This document shows, piece after piece, positions 29,151-38,409 of a stretch of DNA of 64,000 nucleotides. This DNA is from Planctomycetota bacterium (lineage in GTDB: Bacteria > Planctomycetota > Brocadiia > Brocadiales > Brocadiaceae), in NCBI GenBank assembly GCA_016873165.1, contig VGXV01000013.1:20506-84505 (forward strand), given 5' to 3'. The notes under the pieces are model-generated. The model was given only the letters and a program-made list of their open reading frames with translations, searched no databases and was not told where the DNA came from. The position numbers were made by a program, and so were the translations under genes. The stretch's first letter is position 1, and every line of letters begins with the position of its first letter.

Positions 29151-29536
29151 ATGTGCCTGACGAACTGAAGTACACAAAAACACACGAGTGGGTAAAAAAG
29201 ATAAACGGGAAGGAAGTGGTTGTTGGCATAACGGATCATGCCCAGGAGCAATTGAAAGACATAGTATATGTCGAATTGCCCCCTGTGGGCAGGGAACTGA
29301 AGATGGGAGCTCCCTGCGCCGTTGTCGAGTCGGTAAAGGCCGCGTATGACATTTACGCGCCGATTTCCGGAAAAGTCATAAAAATGAATCAGGAACTCAA
29401 GGAAAGTCCGCAGTTAGTAAACGAAGACCCTTACGGCAAAGGCTGGTTTCTGCATATTGAAATGTCCGATCCTGAGGAATTGAACCGTTTGTTGATCGCA
29501 TCGCAATACAAGGAAATTTGCGAAAAAGAAACATAG
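29147..29536 (+). CDS. gcvH: Glycine cleavage system H protein
   Basis: This is the lipoyl carrier protein of glycine cleavage. It has 129 residues, with the start region YTKTHEWV, the central ITDHAQEQLKDIVYVELP and the lipoylation site ESVKAAYD (Lys near residue 66). The C-terminal part GKGWFLHIEMSDPEEL is conserved. A GAGGGAG ribosome site and a four-base overlap with gcvT show a shared operon. It lies about 190 bases upstream of the octaheme gene, which has its own strong ribosome site. Confidence 0.95.
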   Translation: MNVPDELKYTKTHEWVKKINGKEVVVGITDHAQEQLKDIVYVELPPVGRELKMGAPCAVVESVKAAYDIYAPISGKVIKMNQELKESPQLVNEDPYGKGWFLHIEMSDPEELNRLLIASQYKEICEKET

Positions 29537-29728
29537 CCATGAAAACCTTGTCCCACGCTGGCAGGGGCGCCTGGGGTGGAAAATAATATCTCAATTAAAG
29601 TTTGAACATCTGATGAGTAAGGAATACTACGCTTGTTCGACATGCATATTCAAAATTCATGATTAAATGAGGTAACCACACAAAGCCACAAAGAAACTGT
29701 GTCTGCCGCGTATTTATGGAGGAAAACA

Positions 29729-31321
29729 ATGATAATCCTTTTCACTTTTCATCGAATCCCTCTCTTTCTTCTCATATGTTCTTTTTTTTGGATTTCTCTT
29801 GCCTGTGCCTGCCCTGTCTATGCGCAATCATACGGGACTGAATGGAAGCCGCAAACTACTCCGGATCCGAAAATAATCACTGCTGCATCAAAAAGGCCGA
29901 TATTGGGCAATCAGCGGCTTCGTCATGAAATGGCAGAACTTTTGGGGGAGAAGGTTGGGCCTGATGACTCCGGCGATGTGTATCATGCGGGAGGGTTGTC
30001 AAGCTACTATACCGGCCCTAAAATACTCTTTCCCGGAAAGGGGAAGCTCTGGGAACTATACAGATTCCTGCCGGTGGTGCGGTGGTACGATCCCGATTAT
30101 TATTTCAATCCAGAGTCATTCCATCCCGGCAGTTCCGTTACAGGGGAATATGAAAATGAACAGTGCGTCGTCTGTCATACTATAGAGAATCCTGGGATTG
30201 TCACCCAGTGGAAACAGAGCAGACACGGTACACCCCCCGAAGGAAAAGAAGTGGTCGGGTGCGACCGGTGTCATGGAAAGAATCATGAAAAATTAATCAT
30301 GCCCTCCTATGTTGTGTGCGGTGAGTGTCATGAAAAACAACTTAAGGGGCACCGTGAAGGTGGCAGGGGTTCGCATGCCCACGCCTATCACCTTGAATTG
30401 ATTGATCAGGGCTGTCAGATGGAAAAACCTGCCGAAGAAACCACGGCGTGTCTTGCCTGTCATGCCATTGCGGAGAACAGGTGCGACGGATGCCATACGC
30501 GCCACCGTTTTTCCGCCGCTGAGGCAAGGAAACCGACAAGCTGCGGGGTATGTCATTCCGGGCCGGAACAGTATGAATATGAAATGTACATGCAGTCGTT
30601 TCACGGGATGGTTTATCAGGGAGAAGGGCAGACATGGGATTGGTCAAAACCCCTCAATGCGAAAAACTATCCGGTACCCACCTGCGCGTATTGCCATATG
30701 CCGGAAGGAAACCATAATGTGCTGGACATGTCAACGGTGTATACCTACATGGGTACTTCATTGGTTGACCGCGGGGCATACCGTTACAAAGAAAAGCGTG
30801 ATGCATGGGTTGCCATCTGTAAAAATTGCCACTCTCCGAGATTTGCGCGTGACCATCTGGAAGCAATGGACGAAGCGGTAAAACTGAGTTTTGCGAAATA
30901 TCGTGAAGCGATGGCGATCGTCACTACGCTCTATAAGTCCAACCTGATCGATCCCATGCCCAGCGACCTTGCGCCTGATTCAAGGGGACATAGCATCTTC
31001 AGCCTTTTGCCTGGAAAGGGGGAAATGCGAAAGTATAATGTTTCCAACATCGAGAGACTTACCTATGAAATGCTGGTGGATATTATCGGCGCTATTTATA
31101 AAGCAAAAGCCCACAACGCCTATTACAGCCCCATTTACGGATACTGGGAATGGGCGCAGGACAGGTGGTTGATACAGATAAAGGACGAAGCAAGCAAACT
31201 CAAACGGTTTGCTGAAATCGAAGAAAAACTGGGAATAAAACATACCGCTTATCCGTTCTGGAAACATGGCGAATATACGGACATGCTCCTGGGGCTAAAG
31301 AGGAAAGAATGGGGGAAATGA
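29729..31321 (+). CDS. Octaheme c-type cytochrome of the hydroxylamine oxidoreductase family
   Basis: This exported multiheme enzyme is of the kind that defines anammox metabolism. The N-terminus is a Sec signal peptide (MIILFTFHRIPLFLL to about VYAQS). Eight CxxCH heme sites follow: CVVCH, CDRCH, CGECH, CLACH, CDGCH, CGVCH, CAYCH and CKNCH, near residues 145-365. Conserved His segments and a C-terminal Tyr/Trp-rich region (NAYYSPIYGYWEWA) match HAO/HDH paralogues. Whether the Tyr that crosslinks the catalytic heme is present decides between oxidation (hydroxylamine, hydrazine) and reductive forms, and I cannot decide this by eye. The start is the ATG at 29729 with GGAGG seven bases upstream, giving 530 residues. 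A longer frame from 29699 lacks a ribosome site. Confidence 0.93.
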   Translation: MIILFTFHRIPLFLLICSFFWISLACACPVYAQSYGTEWKPQTTPDPKIITAASKRPILGNQRLRHEMAELLGEKVGPDDSGDVYHAGGLSSYYTGPKILFPGKGKLWELYRFLPVVRWYDPDYYFNPESFHPGSSVTGEYENEQCVVCHTIENPGIVTQWKQSRHGTPPEGKEVVGCDRCHGKNHEKLIMPSYVVCGECHEKQLKGHREGGRGSHAHAYHLELIDQGCQMEKPAEETTACLACHAIAENRCDGCHTRHRFSAAEARKPTSCGVCHSGPEQYEYEMYMQSFHGMVYQGEGQTWDWSKPLNAKNYPVPTCAYCHMPEGNHNVLDMSTVYTYMGTSLVDRGAYRYKEKRDAWVAICKNCHSPRFARDHLEAMDEAVKLSFAKYREAMAIVTTLYKSNLIDPMPSDLAPDSRGHSIFSLLPGKGEMRKYNVSNIERLTYEMLVDIIGAIYKAKAHNAYYSPIYGYWEWAQDRWLIQIKDEASKLKRFAEIEEKLGIKHTAYPFWKHGEYTDMLLGLKRKEWGK

Positions 31322-31925
31322 TATTGCTGGCGCAGGGGATGAAAGAAAACTCTGCGGATGCTGACGTTTGAAATAAAACAAAGTTATTTCAATGTATTAA
31401 AATTAAGTGGATGTACCCAATAATTTGCTTCAACCGTTGGTTTGGATCTCTGGATGTTATTAACGGGTAAATAATAGGATTCAAGTTACAAATCTGATAT
31501 TAATCATAATTGTAAGTCCTTGATATTTGGCCGGTTTCCTGCTTTTCCTTGGAAATTAAGGGGTTGTAGATATTACATCAATTCTATCCTTTTCAATTCA
31601 TTCTATCCTTTATGCTTTATTTTAGCGCAAAATTAGCACAAATTATGACACAAGAATTTGCAAAAATACATGCACCCGCATAACCGCCGCTTTAGTATAT
31701 AAAGCGGCAGGGATATTGAGCATGAATACTTATCCTATTTCTTGATATTACTCAATTTGTAATGTTAAAAAGTTAGAAATATAGTGGTGAGAATTTTATA
31801 TGTCAATATTTGTGTCAATTATACTTTGACTTATGCTTTACAATTTGTAGAATGACAGAAAACTTGTTAATAATATCGTTATGTTTAGTGAAAAAGCGAA
31901 ACGAAAGATTGAATGAAGGAATAGA
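31322..31925. other. Long AT-rich gene-free stretch with one small palindrome
   Basis: No gene is visible in 600 bases. A perfect 9-bp stem with a five-base loop lies at 31686-31708 (GCCGCTTTA and its complement). There is no T-run after it. GAAGGA just before 31926 is the ribosome site for the next gene. Confidence 0.5.
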
Positions 31926-32279
31926 ATGAAATCATCCTCAAGTGCAACACAAAGGATAATAGAGGCGATTACGGCTCCTTTAGGTTTTTTTGTGCTAGCA
32001 CTGTTAATTGTCGAAGCTTTTCTTGCAACAGTACTTGTTGGCGCTGGATTAACTGCTGTTGATAAGAATACAGGAATGTGGATTGGCGTTGGGTTGTTCG
32101 TGCTTGTAATCACAGCGGTATTTATATTGGTCTGGTTTAAACCACAGCATTTAACTTTTGATAAGGAAGCACATCTAATAGATTCCGGAAAAATTCCATT
32201 TGGTTCGGATGAGGAATCAATTGACCCAGATAAACGCTTTTCTTCCAAACGCACGAAAGCAAAAGGGGAAAAGCAATGA
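31926..32279 (+). CDS. Small two-helix membrane protein of unknown function
   Basis: I do not recognise a named family. The 117 residues contain two membrane helices, about 18-43 (GFFVLALLIVEAFLATVLVG) and about 51-70 (WIGVGLFVLVITAVFILVW). A hydrophilic C-terminal tail rich in Lys, Ser and acidic residues follows. The start is supported by GAAGGA. Its stop overlaps the start of the Cas2-like gene by four bases, so the two are made together. Small two-TM proteins beside nucleotide- or nucleic-acid-binding partners are common in conflict systems, which makes a membrane effector plausible but unproven. Confidence 0.65.
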   Translation: MKSSSSATQRIIEAITAPLGFFVLALLIVEAFLATVLVGAGLTAVDKNTGMWIGVGLFVLVITAVFILVWFKPQHLTFDKEAHLIDSGKIPFGSDEESIDPDKRFSSKRTKAKGEKQ

Positions 32280-32551
32280 AAATATATTTAATTACCTATG
32301 ATTATAAAGGCTCTGCCGATAACTATTCTGGGCTATTTACTAAGTTAAAGAAATTTACGGGGTGGTGGCATTATTTGAAGAATAGCTGGCTTGTTAAAAC
32401 CGATAAAAATGCTAATCAAATAATGGAGTATCTCGAAAGTGAGCTTGATAATGATATTAATCTTCTAATAGTAGAAGTCGGGAAAGATTATCAGGGTTGG
32501 CTTTCAGAAAAAGCCTGGAAATGGATAGATAGAAATATTGATGAAGAATAA
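32276..32551 (+). CDS. SinR/Cas2-like small protein
   Basis: This 91-residue protein has the ferredoxin-like pattern of the Cas2/SinR-type family: MKIYLITYDYKG at the start, WWHYLKNSWLVKT in the middle, IMEYLESELD and NLLIVEVGKDYQGWL near the end. Cas2-related proteins bind or cut nucleic acids, and this subgroup is found outside CRISPR loci and has no settled role. No cas gene or CRISPR array is present here. It is coupled to the two-TM gene by an ATGA overlap and followed at once by an attC-like site, so the pair looks like a mobile cassette. Confidence 0.6.
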   Translation: MKIYLITYDYKGSADNYSGLFTKLKKFTGWWHYLKNSWLVKTDKNANQIMEYLESELDNDINLLIVEVGKDYQGWLSEKAWKWIDRNIDEE

Positions 32552-32552
32552 A

Positions 32553-32632
32553 CCTAACAACTGCTTCAACAAGGACGCATAAAGCTATGCGTGCGTCACT
32601 TTATTTTGCCAGTTAAGCATGGCCGTTAACAT
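32553..32632 (+). repeat. attC-like integron recombination site (isolated)
   Basis: CCTAACAA opens the site and GGCCGTTAAC closes it. The inner arms TGCTTCAAC (32562-32570) and GTTAAGCA (32612-32619) pair except for one extra C, the extrahelical base typical of attC sites. A further stem, GACGCAT with ATGCGTGCGTC, lies at the centre. No integron integrase is in the window. Confidence 0.65.
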
Positions 32633-32643
32633 AGGAGATTACA

Positions 32644-33600
32644 ATGCAATTTGGTAACATCAGCAATGTAGACTTGAAATCAATATGGCCTAGCGAGGCT
32701 ACGGATTTTACGCCGTGGTTGTCGCAGAACATTAGCGTAATTTCCGATAAAATCGGTATGGAGCTTGAACTTCAAGAAGTCGAAGCTGATGCAGGAGGTT
32801 TTTCTGCGGATATAGTTGCACGCGATATTTCTACAAATAAAATAGTTATCATTGAAAACCAATTTGGCACTACAGACCACAAGCATCTCGGACAAATTAT
32901 TACCTATGCGTCTGTGCTCGGCGCATCAACAGTTATTTGGATTGCTGAAAGCTTAAGAAGTGAACATAAGGCAGCGATTGATTTTTTAAATCAAAATCTG
33001 AAAGATACACTGAAATTTTTTGCTCTCGAAGTTTCTTTGATAAAAATAGACAATTCAAATCCGGCCTATATTTTTTCTGTTGTTTCCCAACCCCTTGATC
33101 ATACCACTGCTTATGCGAAAACCGTCATTGATTCAAGTGAAACCATGGAAAAATATCGCGCATACTTTCAAGCGTTAATTGATGAACTCCGAAATGTCCA
33201 TAAATTCACAAACGCTAAGGTTGGACAACCTCAAAGTTGGTACACTTTTGCGTCTGAGAAATCAAAACTATATAAATATGCGGCGAGCTTTGCCATGGGC
33301 GACAGGGTAAGGGCAGAGATTTATATAGATTCCGGTGTTAAAGAGCAAAATGAGTCGTTGTTTGACTTCCTTTTTAAAAAGAAAGAGCAGATAGAAAAAT
33401 CATTCGGTTCCAGTCTTGAGTGGGAACGACTCGATACCAAAAGAGCCTGTCGAATAGCAAGATACCGTGATGGAAGCATAGATGAGGATACAGAGACTAT
33501 CGAAGACATAAGGAAATGGACAATTGAAAACCTCCTGAAATTTAAGACCGTGTTCCCCTCGATAATTAAAACATGGAAGCCAGAGGGAGTCACCTCATAG
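32644..33600 (+). CDS. DUF4268 protein with a PD-(D/E)xK nuclease-like N-terminal domain
   Basis: The 318-residue protein has a nuclease-like core: EVEADAGGFSADIVARD gives the Asp, and IVIIENQFGTTDHKHLGQII gives the ExQ motif, in place of the usual ExK. The C-terminal domain (SWYTFASEKSKLYKYAASF, then RVRAEIYIDS, then WERLDTKRACRIARY) is DUF4268. Such proteins occur with restriction and other defence genes. GGAG before the ATG supports the start. It begins right after the attC-like site, as cassette genes do. Target and activity are unknown. Confidence 0.75.
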   Translation: MQFGNISNVDLKSIWPSEATDFTPWLSQNISVISDKIGMELELQEVEADAGGFSADIVARDISTNKIVIIENQFGTTDHKHLGQIITYASVLGASTVIWIAESLRSEHKAAIDFLNQNLKDTLKFFALEVSLIKIDNSNPAYIFSVVSQPLDHTTAYAKTVIDSSETMEKYRAYFQALIDELRNVHKFTNAKVGQPQSWYTFASEKSKLYKYAASFAMGDRVRAEIYIDSGVKEQNESLFDFLFKKKEQIEKSFGSSLEWERLDTKRACRIARYRDGSIDEDTETIEDIRKWTIENLLKFKTVFPSIIKTWKPEGVTS

Positions 33601-33958
33601 AATGATTTTAACCTTTAACCTGCGCCTCGACAGCGACCGTTTTATATTTTTTCTGCTAATTGTGTTGACATTCTTTCCTAAGCACTCTTTATAATTTCCC
33701 TTTTTACTATTACAATTATTACCTGTAATAGTAAAAATTCTCGTTGAGTTTCACTTTCGTTCAATCCAACCTACAATACTGGATGCATTCCTGCAATTCA
33801 ACGAATACCAATTAATGTATAGTACCCGTAATAAATAAGTTTCCATGCAAGTGTCATTGCGAGGGCAATTTTATTCATAACCAGAGGGAGGCATCCGTTG
33901 AAGCAAGCGGAGTTCCTGGCAGGTTATTTTGTTCAAAAATAAAATACTTATTGTTAAA
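33601..33958. other. Convergent intergenic region with a promoter-like pair and a long hairpin
   Basis: TTGACA at 33665-33670 and TATAAT at 33690-33695 (19 bases apart) face right. They are followed by a perfect 13-bp hairpin, TTTTTACTATTAC at 33701-33713 paired with 33725-33737 around an 11-base loop. No gene lies downstream on that strand before the convergent rmuC. The hairpin has no T-run, so it is not a standard terminator on either strand. Confidence 0.5.
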
Positions 33959-35320
33959 TCAGGAGCGCTGATCCTCCTTTTGTATTTCAGAAAGTTGTCG
34001 GGTGTTTTTCTCAAGCGGAGGGATAGTCTCTATTTCTTTTTTGCTTCCCGCCCCCAGTGTTTTGAATTTGCGCGCAGAGGGAAGCACACGCCCCTCAAAA
34101 GACGCAACCGCAGAGTTAAACGACTCCACCGCTTTCCCCAGTGAGTTGCCCATCCTTGTTAAATGTTCTGCCATGGTTGCTATCCGTTCATGAAGCTCCT
34201 GACCAAGATCACTGATTCGTTGTGAATTTTCTGCTAACTGTTCCTGCCTCCATCCGTAATGCACTGCGCGAAGGAGGGCTATTAATGTTGTTGGAGTGGC
34301 CAGAATAACCCGTTGCTGAACGCCTTCTTCTATCAACGCGGGATATTGTTCCGATGCAACACTGAAAAAGGTCTCCCCGGGCAGAAACAATATCACAAAT
34401 TCAGGGGTAGGCTGAAACTGATCCCAATACGATTTTGCGCTCAATTTCGTAATATGCGACCGGACAAGCCGCGCGTGGTCTCTGAGTTTTGACAAACGAT
34501 CTGCTTCATTTTCAGACTCAAGGGCGTTAAGATACGCCTGAAGAGGAACTTTGGCGTCTACAACGATATTTTTGCCTCCCGGCAACTTTATCAGCAGGTC
34601 GGGTCTCAGTCGTCCGTCATCGGTTGTTACCGACTGCTGTTCAAAAAAGTCGCAATATTCAAGCATTCCCGCTATCTCAACCACCCGTTTCAATTGTATT
34701 TCCCCCCAATGTCCCCGAACTGTTGGCATCCTCAATGCTTTGACTAAATTTCCCGTTTCGGACTGCAATTTCTCCTGTGTTGAGATCATTGACTTTATTT
34801 GCTCTGTCAGACTGCCGTATGCCTGCTGACGAACCTTTTCCAATTCTTTCATCTGCTCATCAACCTTTTCCATCGATTGTTTAATAGGAACAACCAGATT
34901 TTCCACTGCCTTCCGGCGCAGTTCAAGGTCGCCTTTCGCTTCAGCCTGAAATTTCTCCAATGTGGCTTTTGCCAGTTCAAGAAAGGATTGGTTATTGCTC
35001 TTCAATGCCTCATTTGAAAGCGCGGAAAATGTATCACGCATCTTTGCAGTAGCATCGTTAAAAATAGCAATTTTTTCACTTGTTGCTTTTCGCTCATATT
35101 CGATGGTTGTCTCTAAACGTATGAGCGATTGTTTAAGGTTCGAAATTTCTTCGCTCTTTTTCCCTATCTCAGACCTTGTAAGTATCAATTCCTGCATGGC
35201 GGATTCCAACTGTTGTTTCGTTGCCGAAAACTTTTGTTTCCCTGCCAGCCATACAATTCCTCCGCCGGTAAAAATCCCGGCAAGAGCCACAACAATTAGC
35301 CATACAATTTCATTATTCAT
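33959..35320 (-). CDS. rmuC: DNA recombination protein RmuC homologue
   Basis: RmuC limits inversions between short inverted repeats, probably through its nuclease-like domain. This 453-residue protein has an N-terminal membrane helix (about 5-26), a long coiled coil (about 30-190), and the RmuC core. The core contains [37 protein letters not shown] (the nuclease-like Asp and DxK), and [13 protein letters not shown]. The length and order are normal. It lies just downstream of the TPR protein gene, 18 bases away, so the two may be cotranscribed. Confidence 0.93.
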   Translation of the reverse strand: MNNEIVWLIVVALAGIFTGGGIVWLAGKQKFSATKQQLESAMQELILTRSEIGKKSEEISNLKQSLIRLETTIEYERKATSEKIAIFNDATAKMRDTFSALSNEALKSNNQSFLELAKATLEKFQAEAKGDLELRRKAVENLVVPIKQSMEKVDEQMKELEKVRQQAYGSLTEQIKSMISTQEKLQSETGNLVKALRMPTVRGHWGEIQLKRVVEIAGMLEYCDFFEQQSVTTDDGRLRPDLLIKLPGGKNIVVDAKVPLQAYLNALESENEADRLSKLRDHARLVRSHITKLSAKSYWDQFQPTPEFVILFLPGETFFSVASEQYPALIEEGVQQRVILATPTTLIALLRAVHYGWRQEQLAENSQRISDLGQELHERIATMAEHLTRMGNSLGKAVESFNSAVASFEGRVLPSARKFKTLGAGSKKEIETIPPLEKNTRQLSEIQKEDQRS

Positions 35321-35338
35321 AAGAAATAGGGAAAAAAA

Positions 35339-37483
35339 TTATTCGTTATGTGTCTGTATTTTAATAAGACCCAGTTGCTCTGCGATTTGAAAAATACCGG
35401 GTTCTTTAATGCTGTTTACATCATGCTTCAAGAGTTGCAGAATATGTTCTCTTGCCTGTTGTTTTTCCCCCTGTTGAAAATAAATGACCCCCAGATTCTT
35501 ATGCGCCCCTATATTTTTAGGATTTGTCCTTATCGCGTTTAAAAATTCCATTTTTGCTAAATCCCATAACTCCTGTCTGCAATACAGAGCCCCTAAATTA
35601 TTGTGCGCGTTGGAGTGATCTGGTTGTAATCTCAGGGCTTCTTTTAACTCATTCAGCGCCTTTTCCGGCTGATTTGTTTCCGTATAAACAAAACCTAAAT
35701 TGCTGCGGGCTTCGGCATAACCGGGGTAAATAGACAAGGCCTTTTGATACTGAACGATAGCGGCGGCCATATCTCCCTTTTTTAGATAAGCGCTCCCTAA
35801 ATTATTAAAGACCTGTGGTTTATTTATATTGAGGCTGATTGCTTTATTAAAAAACACGATGCTTTCATCTAACATGTTTTTGTCGAAATACGCATTTCCC
35901 AAATTATAATATGCATAAGAAGACGCCGGATCATATTTTATTGCCAGAGAAAACTCGGAAATTGCTTTGTCCAAAAGTCCTTTATCAATATACATTGTGC
36001 CCAAACTATTGTGTCCCTCAGGATAATTGTTCTTTAAGCGAACGGACTTTTCCAGTTCCCAAATTGCCCGGTCTAAATTCCCCTGCTTGTAATAAAATAC
36101 CCCCATGTTGTTATGCGCGTCGTGGTTGTTTGGCTGTTCTTCAGCAATCTTCGACCAAAATGTATATTCATCTCGCCAATCGTTATTTCTTATCGCCGTT
36201 CTTACTGAAAATAAAGTAAATAGCATTAAAAGAATAGTGGTTCCTCCATAAGCATACTTCGCAATGGTTTTACTTCTGCTTCCGGCAAAAACCCTTTGTT
36301 TTTCAACAAAAACTTTATTGCCGTTTCGGCAGCCCGCAACATAACCTATCACGCCACAAAACCCGGCAACCGGAAAATAGAGATATCTTTCCGCCATGAT
36401 ATGTCCAATGGGAATAATATTCATCACAGGCAGCAACGCTATAAAAAAGCTCAGGGCAAAAATACCCTGTATTTTAGAATGCTTAAAAATTTTAAAAATG
36501 ATTACTCCTGTAGCTGCAAGGAAAAGAAGGCTTATGAGAAATGACATATCAACGAGAGACCGAACCGGAATCACTTTATAATCGGCATTCAGATAAATGG
36601 GCAAAAACATCTGTTTTATATAGTATGCCAATACTTTGATCGTTGTCATACCGCTTATCCAAAAACTCTTTTCGTAATAAGCAACGGAAACAAGCTTTGG
36701 GTTTTTTAGCACAACAAAACGCACGAAAAGAAAGAAAAGAGTCATGAATACGTACCCTGTAAGAGCTTTTGCGAAACGCATTTTCAGGCCGTTCTGCCGC
36801 TGTATGCTTTTTGTTAAGGCCGCCGGAACAGAATGTTTTTGCATGCAAAACGCCATGTACAAAATAATAAGCAATGGCAAAACTATTGCACTTTCCTTAG
36901 AAAACAAAGCAAACATATAAAAGAGAAGCGAACATGCATAGAAAACCCATTTTCTGAAATCTGTGCCGCCATCTGTTTGCAATGCATCCCGCTTTGTTGA
37001 GGAGCTATTGGCTGACATCATAAGGAAGATACATGACAGGAAGGAAAAACATACAACAAGTAAATCTTCTCTGTAGCTGATCGAATTAACCGCTTCGGTA
37101 ACACAGGGATGAACGGAAAACAATATCGCTGAAAACAGAGCAATCAAGCGTGATTTCAAAATATACCGCAACAATAGATAGAAAAGGACGGTATTGAATG
37201 CATGTATTATGATATTTGATACGTGGTAACCGAAAGGATTGATGCCCCAGGCAGCATAATCAGTGAAATAGATAAATGTGACAAAGGGACGATAACTCAG
37301 TTCATTTGCGAGTTGAAAATATTCGCTACTAAAGATTTTCGGAAAATTATGGAATGATTTTATAAAATAGTTTTCTTCAATAACGCTGATATCATCATAG
37401 ACAAAACCGTTGGGTATGGCGTTGAGAAAAACACAGAAGGTTAAAAATAAGAGAAAGATGCAGAATATCTTTGATTTTGGCAT
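35339..37483 (-). CDS. Membrane GT-C-like protein with C-terminal TPR repeats
   Basis: The N-terminal half is polytopic. It resembles the GT-C/TMTC type of protein O-mannosyltransferase-like membrane proteins, with IPNGFVYDDISVIEE, NPFGYHVSNIIIHAFN and LFSVHPCVTEAVNSISYRED. The C-terminal half is about eight tetratricopeptide repeats with units such as AHNNMGVFYYKQGNLDRAI. Such hybrids are frequent in planctomycetes and are thought to glycosylate exported proteins or assemble complexes. The function here is unproven. The ATG at 37483 is preferred over an in-frame TTG six codons upstream. Confidence 0.8.
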   Translation of the reverse strand: MPKSKIFCIFLLFLTFCVFLNAIPNGFVYDDISVIEENYFIKSFHNFPKIFSSEYFQLANELSYRPFVTFIYFTDYAAWGINPFGYHVSNIIIHAFNTVLFYLLLRYILKSRLIALFSAILFSVHPCVTEAVNSISYREDLLVVCFSFLSCIFLMMSANSSSTKRDALQTDGGTDFRKWVFYACSLLFYMFALFSKESAIVLPLLIILYMAFCMQKHSVPAALTKSIQRQNGLKMRFAKALTGYVFMTLFFLFVRFVVLKNPKLVSVAYYEKSFWISGMTTIKVLAYYIKQMFLPIYLNADYKVIPVRSLVDMSFLISLLFLAATGVIIFKIFKHSKIQGIFALSFFIALLPVMNIIPIGHIMAERYLYFPVAGFCGVIGYVAGCRNGNKVFVEKQRVFAGSRSKTIAKYAYGGTTILLMLFTLFSVRTAIRNNDWRDEYTFWSKIAEEQPNNHDAHNNMGVFYYKQGNLDRAIWELEKSVRLKNNYPEGHNSLGTMYIDKGLLDKAISEFSLAIKYDPASSYAYYNLGNAYFDKNMLDESIVFFNKAISLNINKPQVFNNLGSAYLKKGDMAAAIVQYQKALSIYPGYAEARSNLGFVYTETNQPEKALNELKEALRLQPDHSNAHNNLGALYCRQELWDLAKMEFLNAIRTNPKNIGAHKNLGVIYFQQGEKQQAREHILQLLKHDVNSIKEPGIFQIAEQLGLIKIQTHNE

Positions 37484-37583
37484 GTTTGCCGCATTATACA
37501 AAAATAGAAATATATTTACTTTTTCAGAAAAAATTTAAGGTTAACAAGCGCCTGTCAGGAATAATTGCACATCTGAATATATA

Positions 37584-37811
37584 TCAGGAAACTTTACTCA
37601 TTCTGAATAATTCTTCAGTGCGTTCGGAAATGATAACTCTTTCGCCCAACCCCTCTAATTCTTCCAATGTGTTTATTCTACTTAAACATTCTTTTATATT
37701 TGGTTGTAATCTGCCCCATTTTCTCTCTATCAGGCGAATTAATAATAATCTTTCTCCTTCAATCTTTCCTTCAATTTTCCCTTTTTCTATTAACTTAGCT
37801 GCTATTGTCAT
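37584..37811 (-). pseudogene. C-terminal fragment of an Rpn/PD-(D/E)xK-family transposase-like protein
   Basis: The 75 residues begin MTIAAKLIEKGKIEGKIEGE, the repetitive KGxxEG segment that ends many Rpn (recombination-promoting nuclease) proteins, and continue with LIRLIERKWGRLQPNI. The frame remains open upstream to about 37883 (VWNKERVIETTVREISEEGG) without a start and without the nuclease domain. It is therefore a remnant, located directly after hicA. Confidence 0.6.
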
Positions 37812-37886
37812 GCTTAATCTCCCTCCTTCTTCTGATATTTCTCTTACTGTTGTCTCTATTACCCGTTCCTTATTCCAAACATAGTT

Positions 37887-38060
37887 TTAAGAAAGCCTTT
37901 TTATGATTCTTTTTGCTAACCCTTCTCCTATTTCATTATGTCTTGGGATGGGTTGATACTTTCCATTTTTTGGATTTTTGTACCAATCATGATTGCCGCC
38001 ATGACGAACAAAAATGCAACCAATTGATTCAATTTTCTTTATTAAATCTTTTCTTTTCAA
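37887..38060 (-). CDS. hicA: HicA-type mRNA interferase toxin
   Basis: This gene is short (57 residues) and starts with TTG, so it is easily missed. The protein reads LKRKDLIKKIESIG, then FVRHGGNHDWYKNP, then PIPRHNEIGEGLAKRIIK. This is the HicA double-stranded-RNA-binding-like fold with the catalytic His in the RHGGNH motif. HicA cleaves mRNAs and is neutralised by HicB. Its TTG start overlaps the hicB stop by four bases. Length and residues are complete, so it may be active. Confidence 0.82.
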   Translation of the reverse strand: MKRKDLIKKIESIGCIFVRHGGNHDWYKNPKNGKYQPIPRHNEIGEGLAKRIIKRLS

Positions 38061-38248
38061 ATGATCAATTCCAATACTTTTGATGGTGTTATATCTGGAA
38101 CTAATCCTTTTTGAATATCTTTGTATATATCCAATAAATTCTCTTTTAATTCATCTAAATTTTCTCCTTGGCTTTCAAATTCTGGATACTCTTGTATGTG
38201 TCCAACATACCACCCATTCTCTTCTTTATAAATAATGCTTATTTTCAT
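38057..38248 (-). CDS. hicB: HicB-type antitoxin
   Basis: This short HicB of 63-65 residues has KISIIYKEENGWYVGHIQEYP, then SQGENLDELKENLLDIYKDI. This is the degenerate RNase H-like fold that blocks HicA. There is no added DNA-binding domain. The second ATG (38248) is better spaced from the upstream GAGGT than the first (38254). The order hicB then hicA with a four-base overlap is seen in many hicBA pairs. Confidence 0.82.
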   Translation of the reverse strand: MKISIIYKEENGWYVGHIQEYPEFESQGENLDELKENLLDIYKDIQKGLVPDITPSKVLELII

Positions 38249-38409
38249 ACACATACCTCGATTAAGTGGAAGAAATTTTCGCTTAATTTTTTTTCTTTTA
38301 ATAAATATTGTTTGATATGTTGCATATAGTATGCAGTCGTTATTTTACGTCAATGGTTATCTTTTACTATGAGGGTTATTTTTCTAATTTGGAATGCTTC
38401 GGTGGTATT

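Noticed and set aside
32276..32551. Cas2 of a CRISPR system
   Set aside because: No cas1, other cas gene or repeat-spacer array is in the window. The family also occurs outside CRISPR loci.
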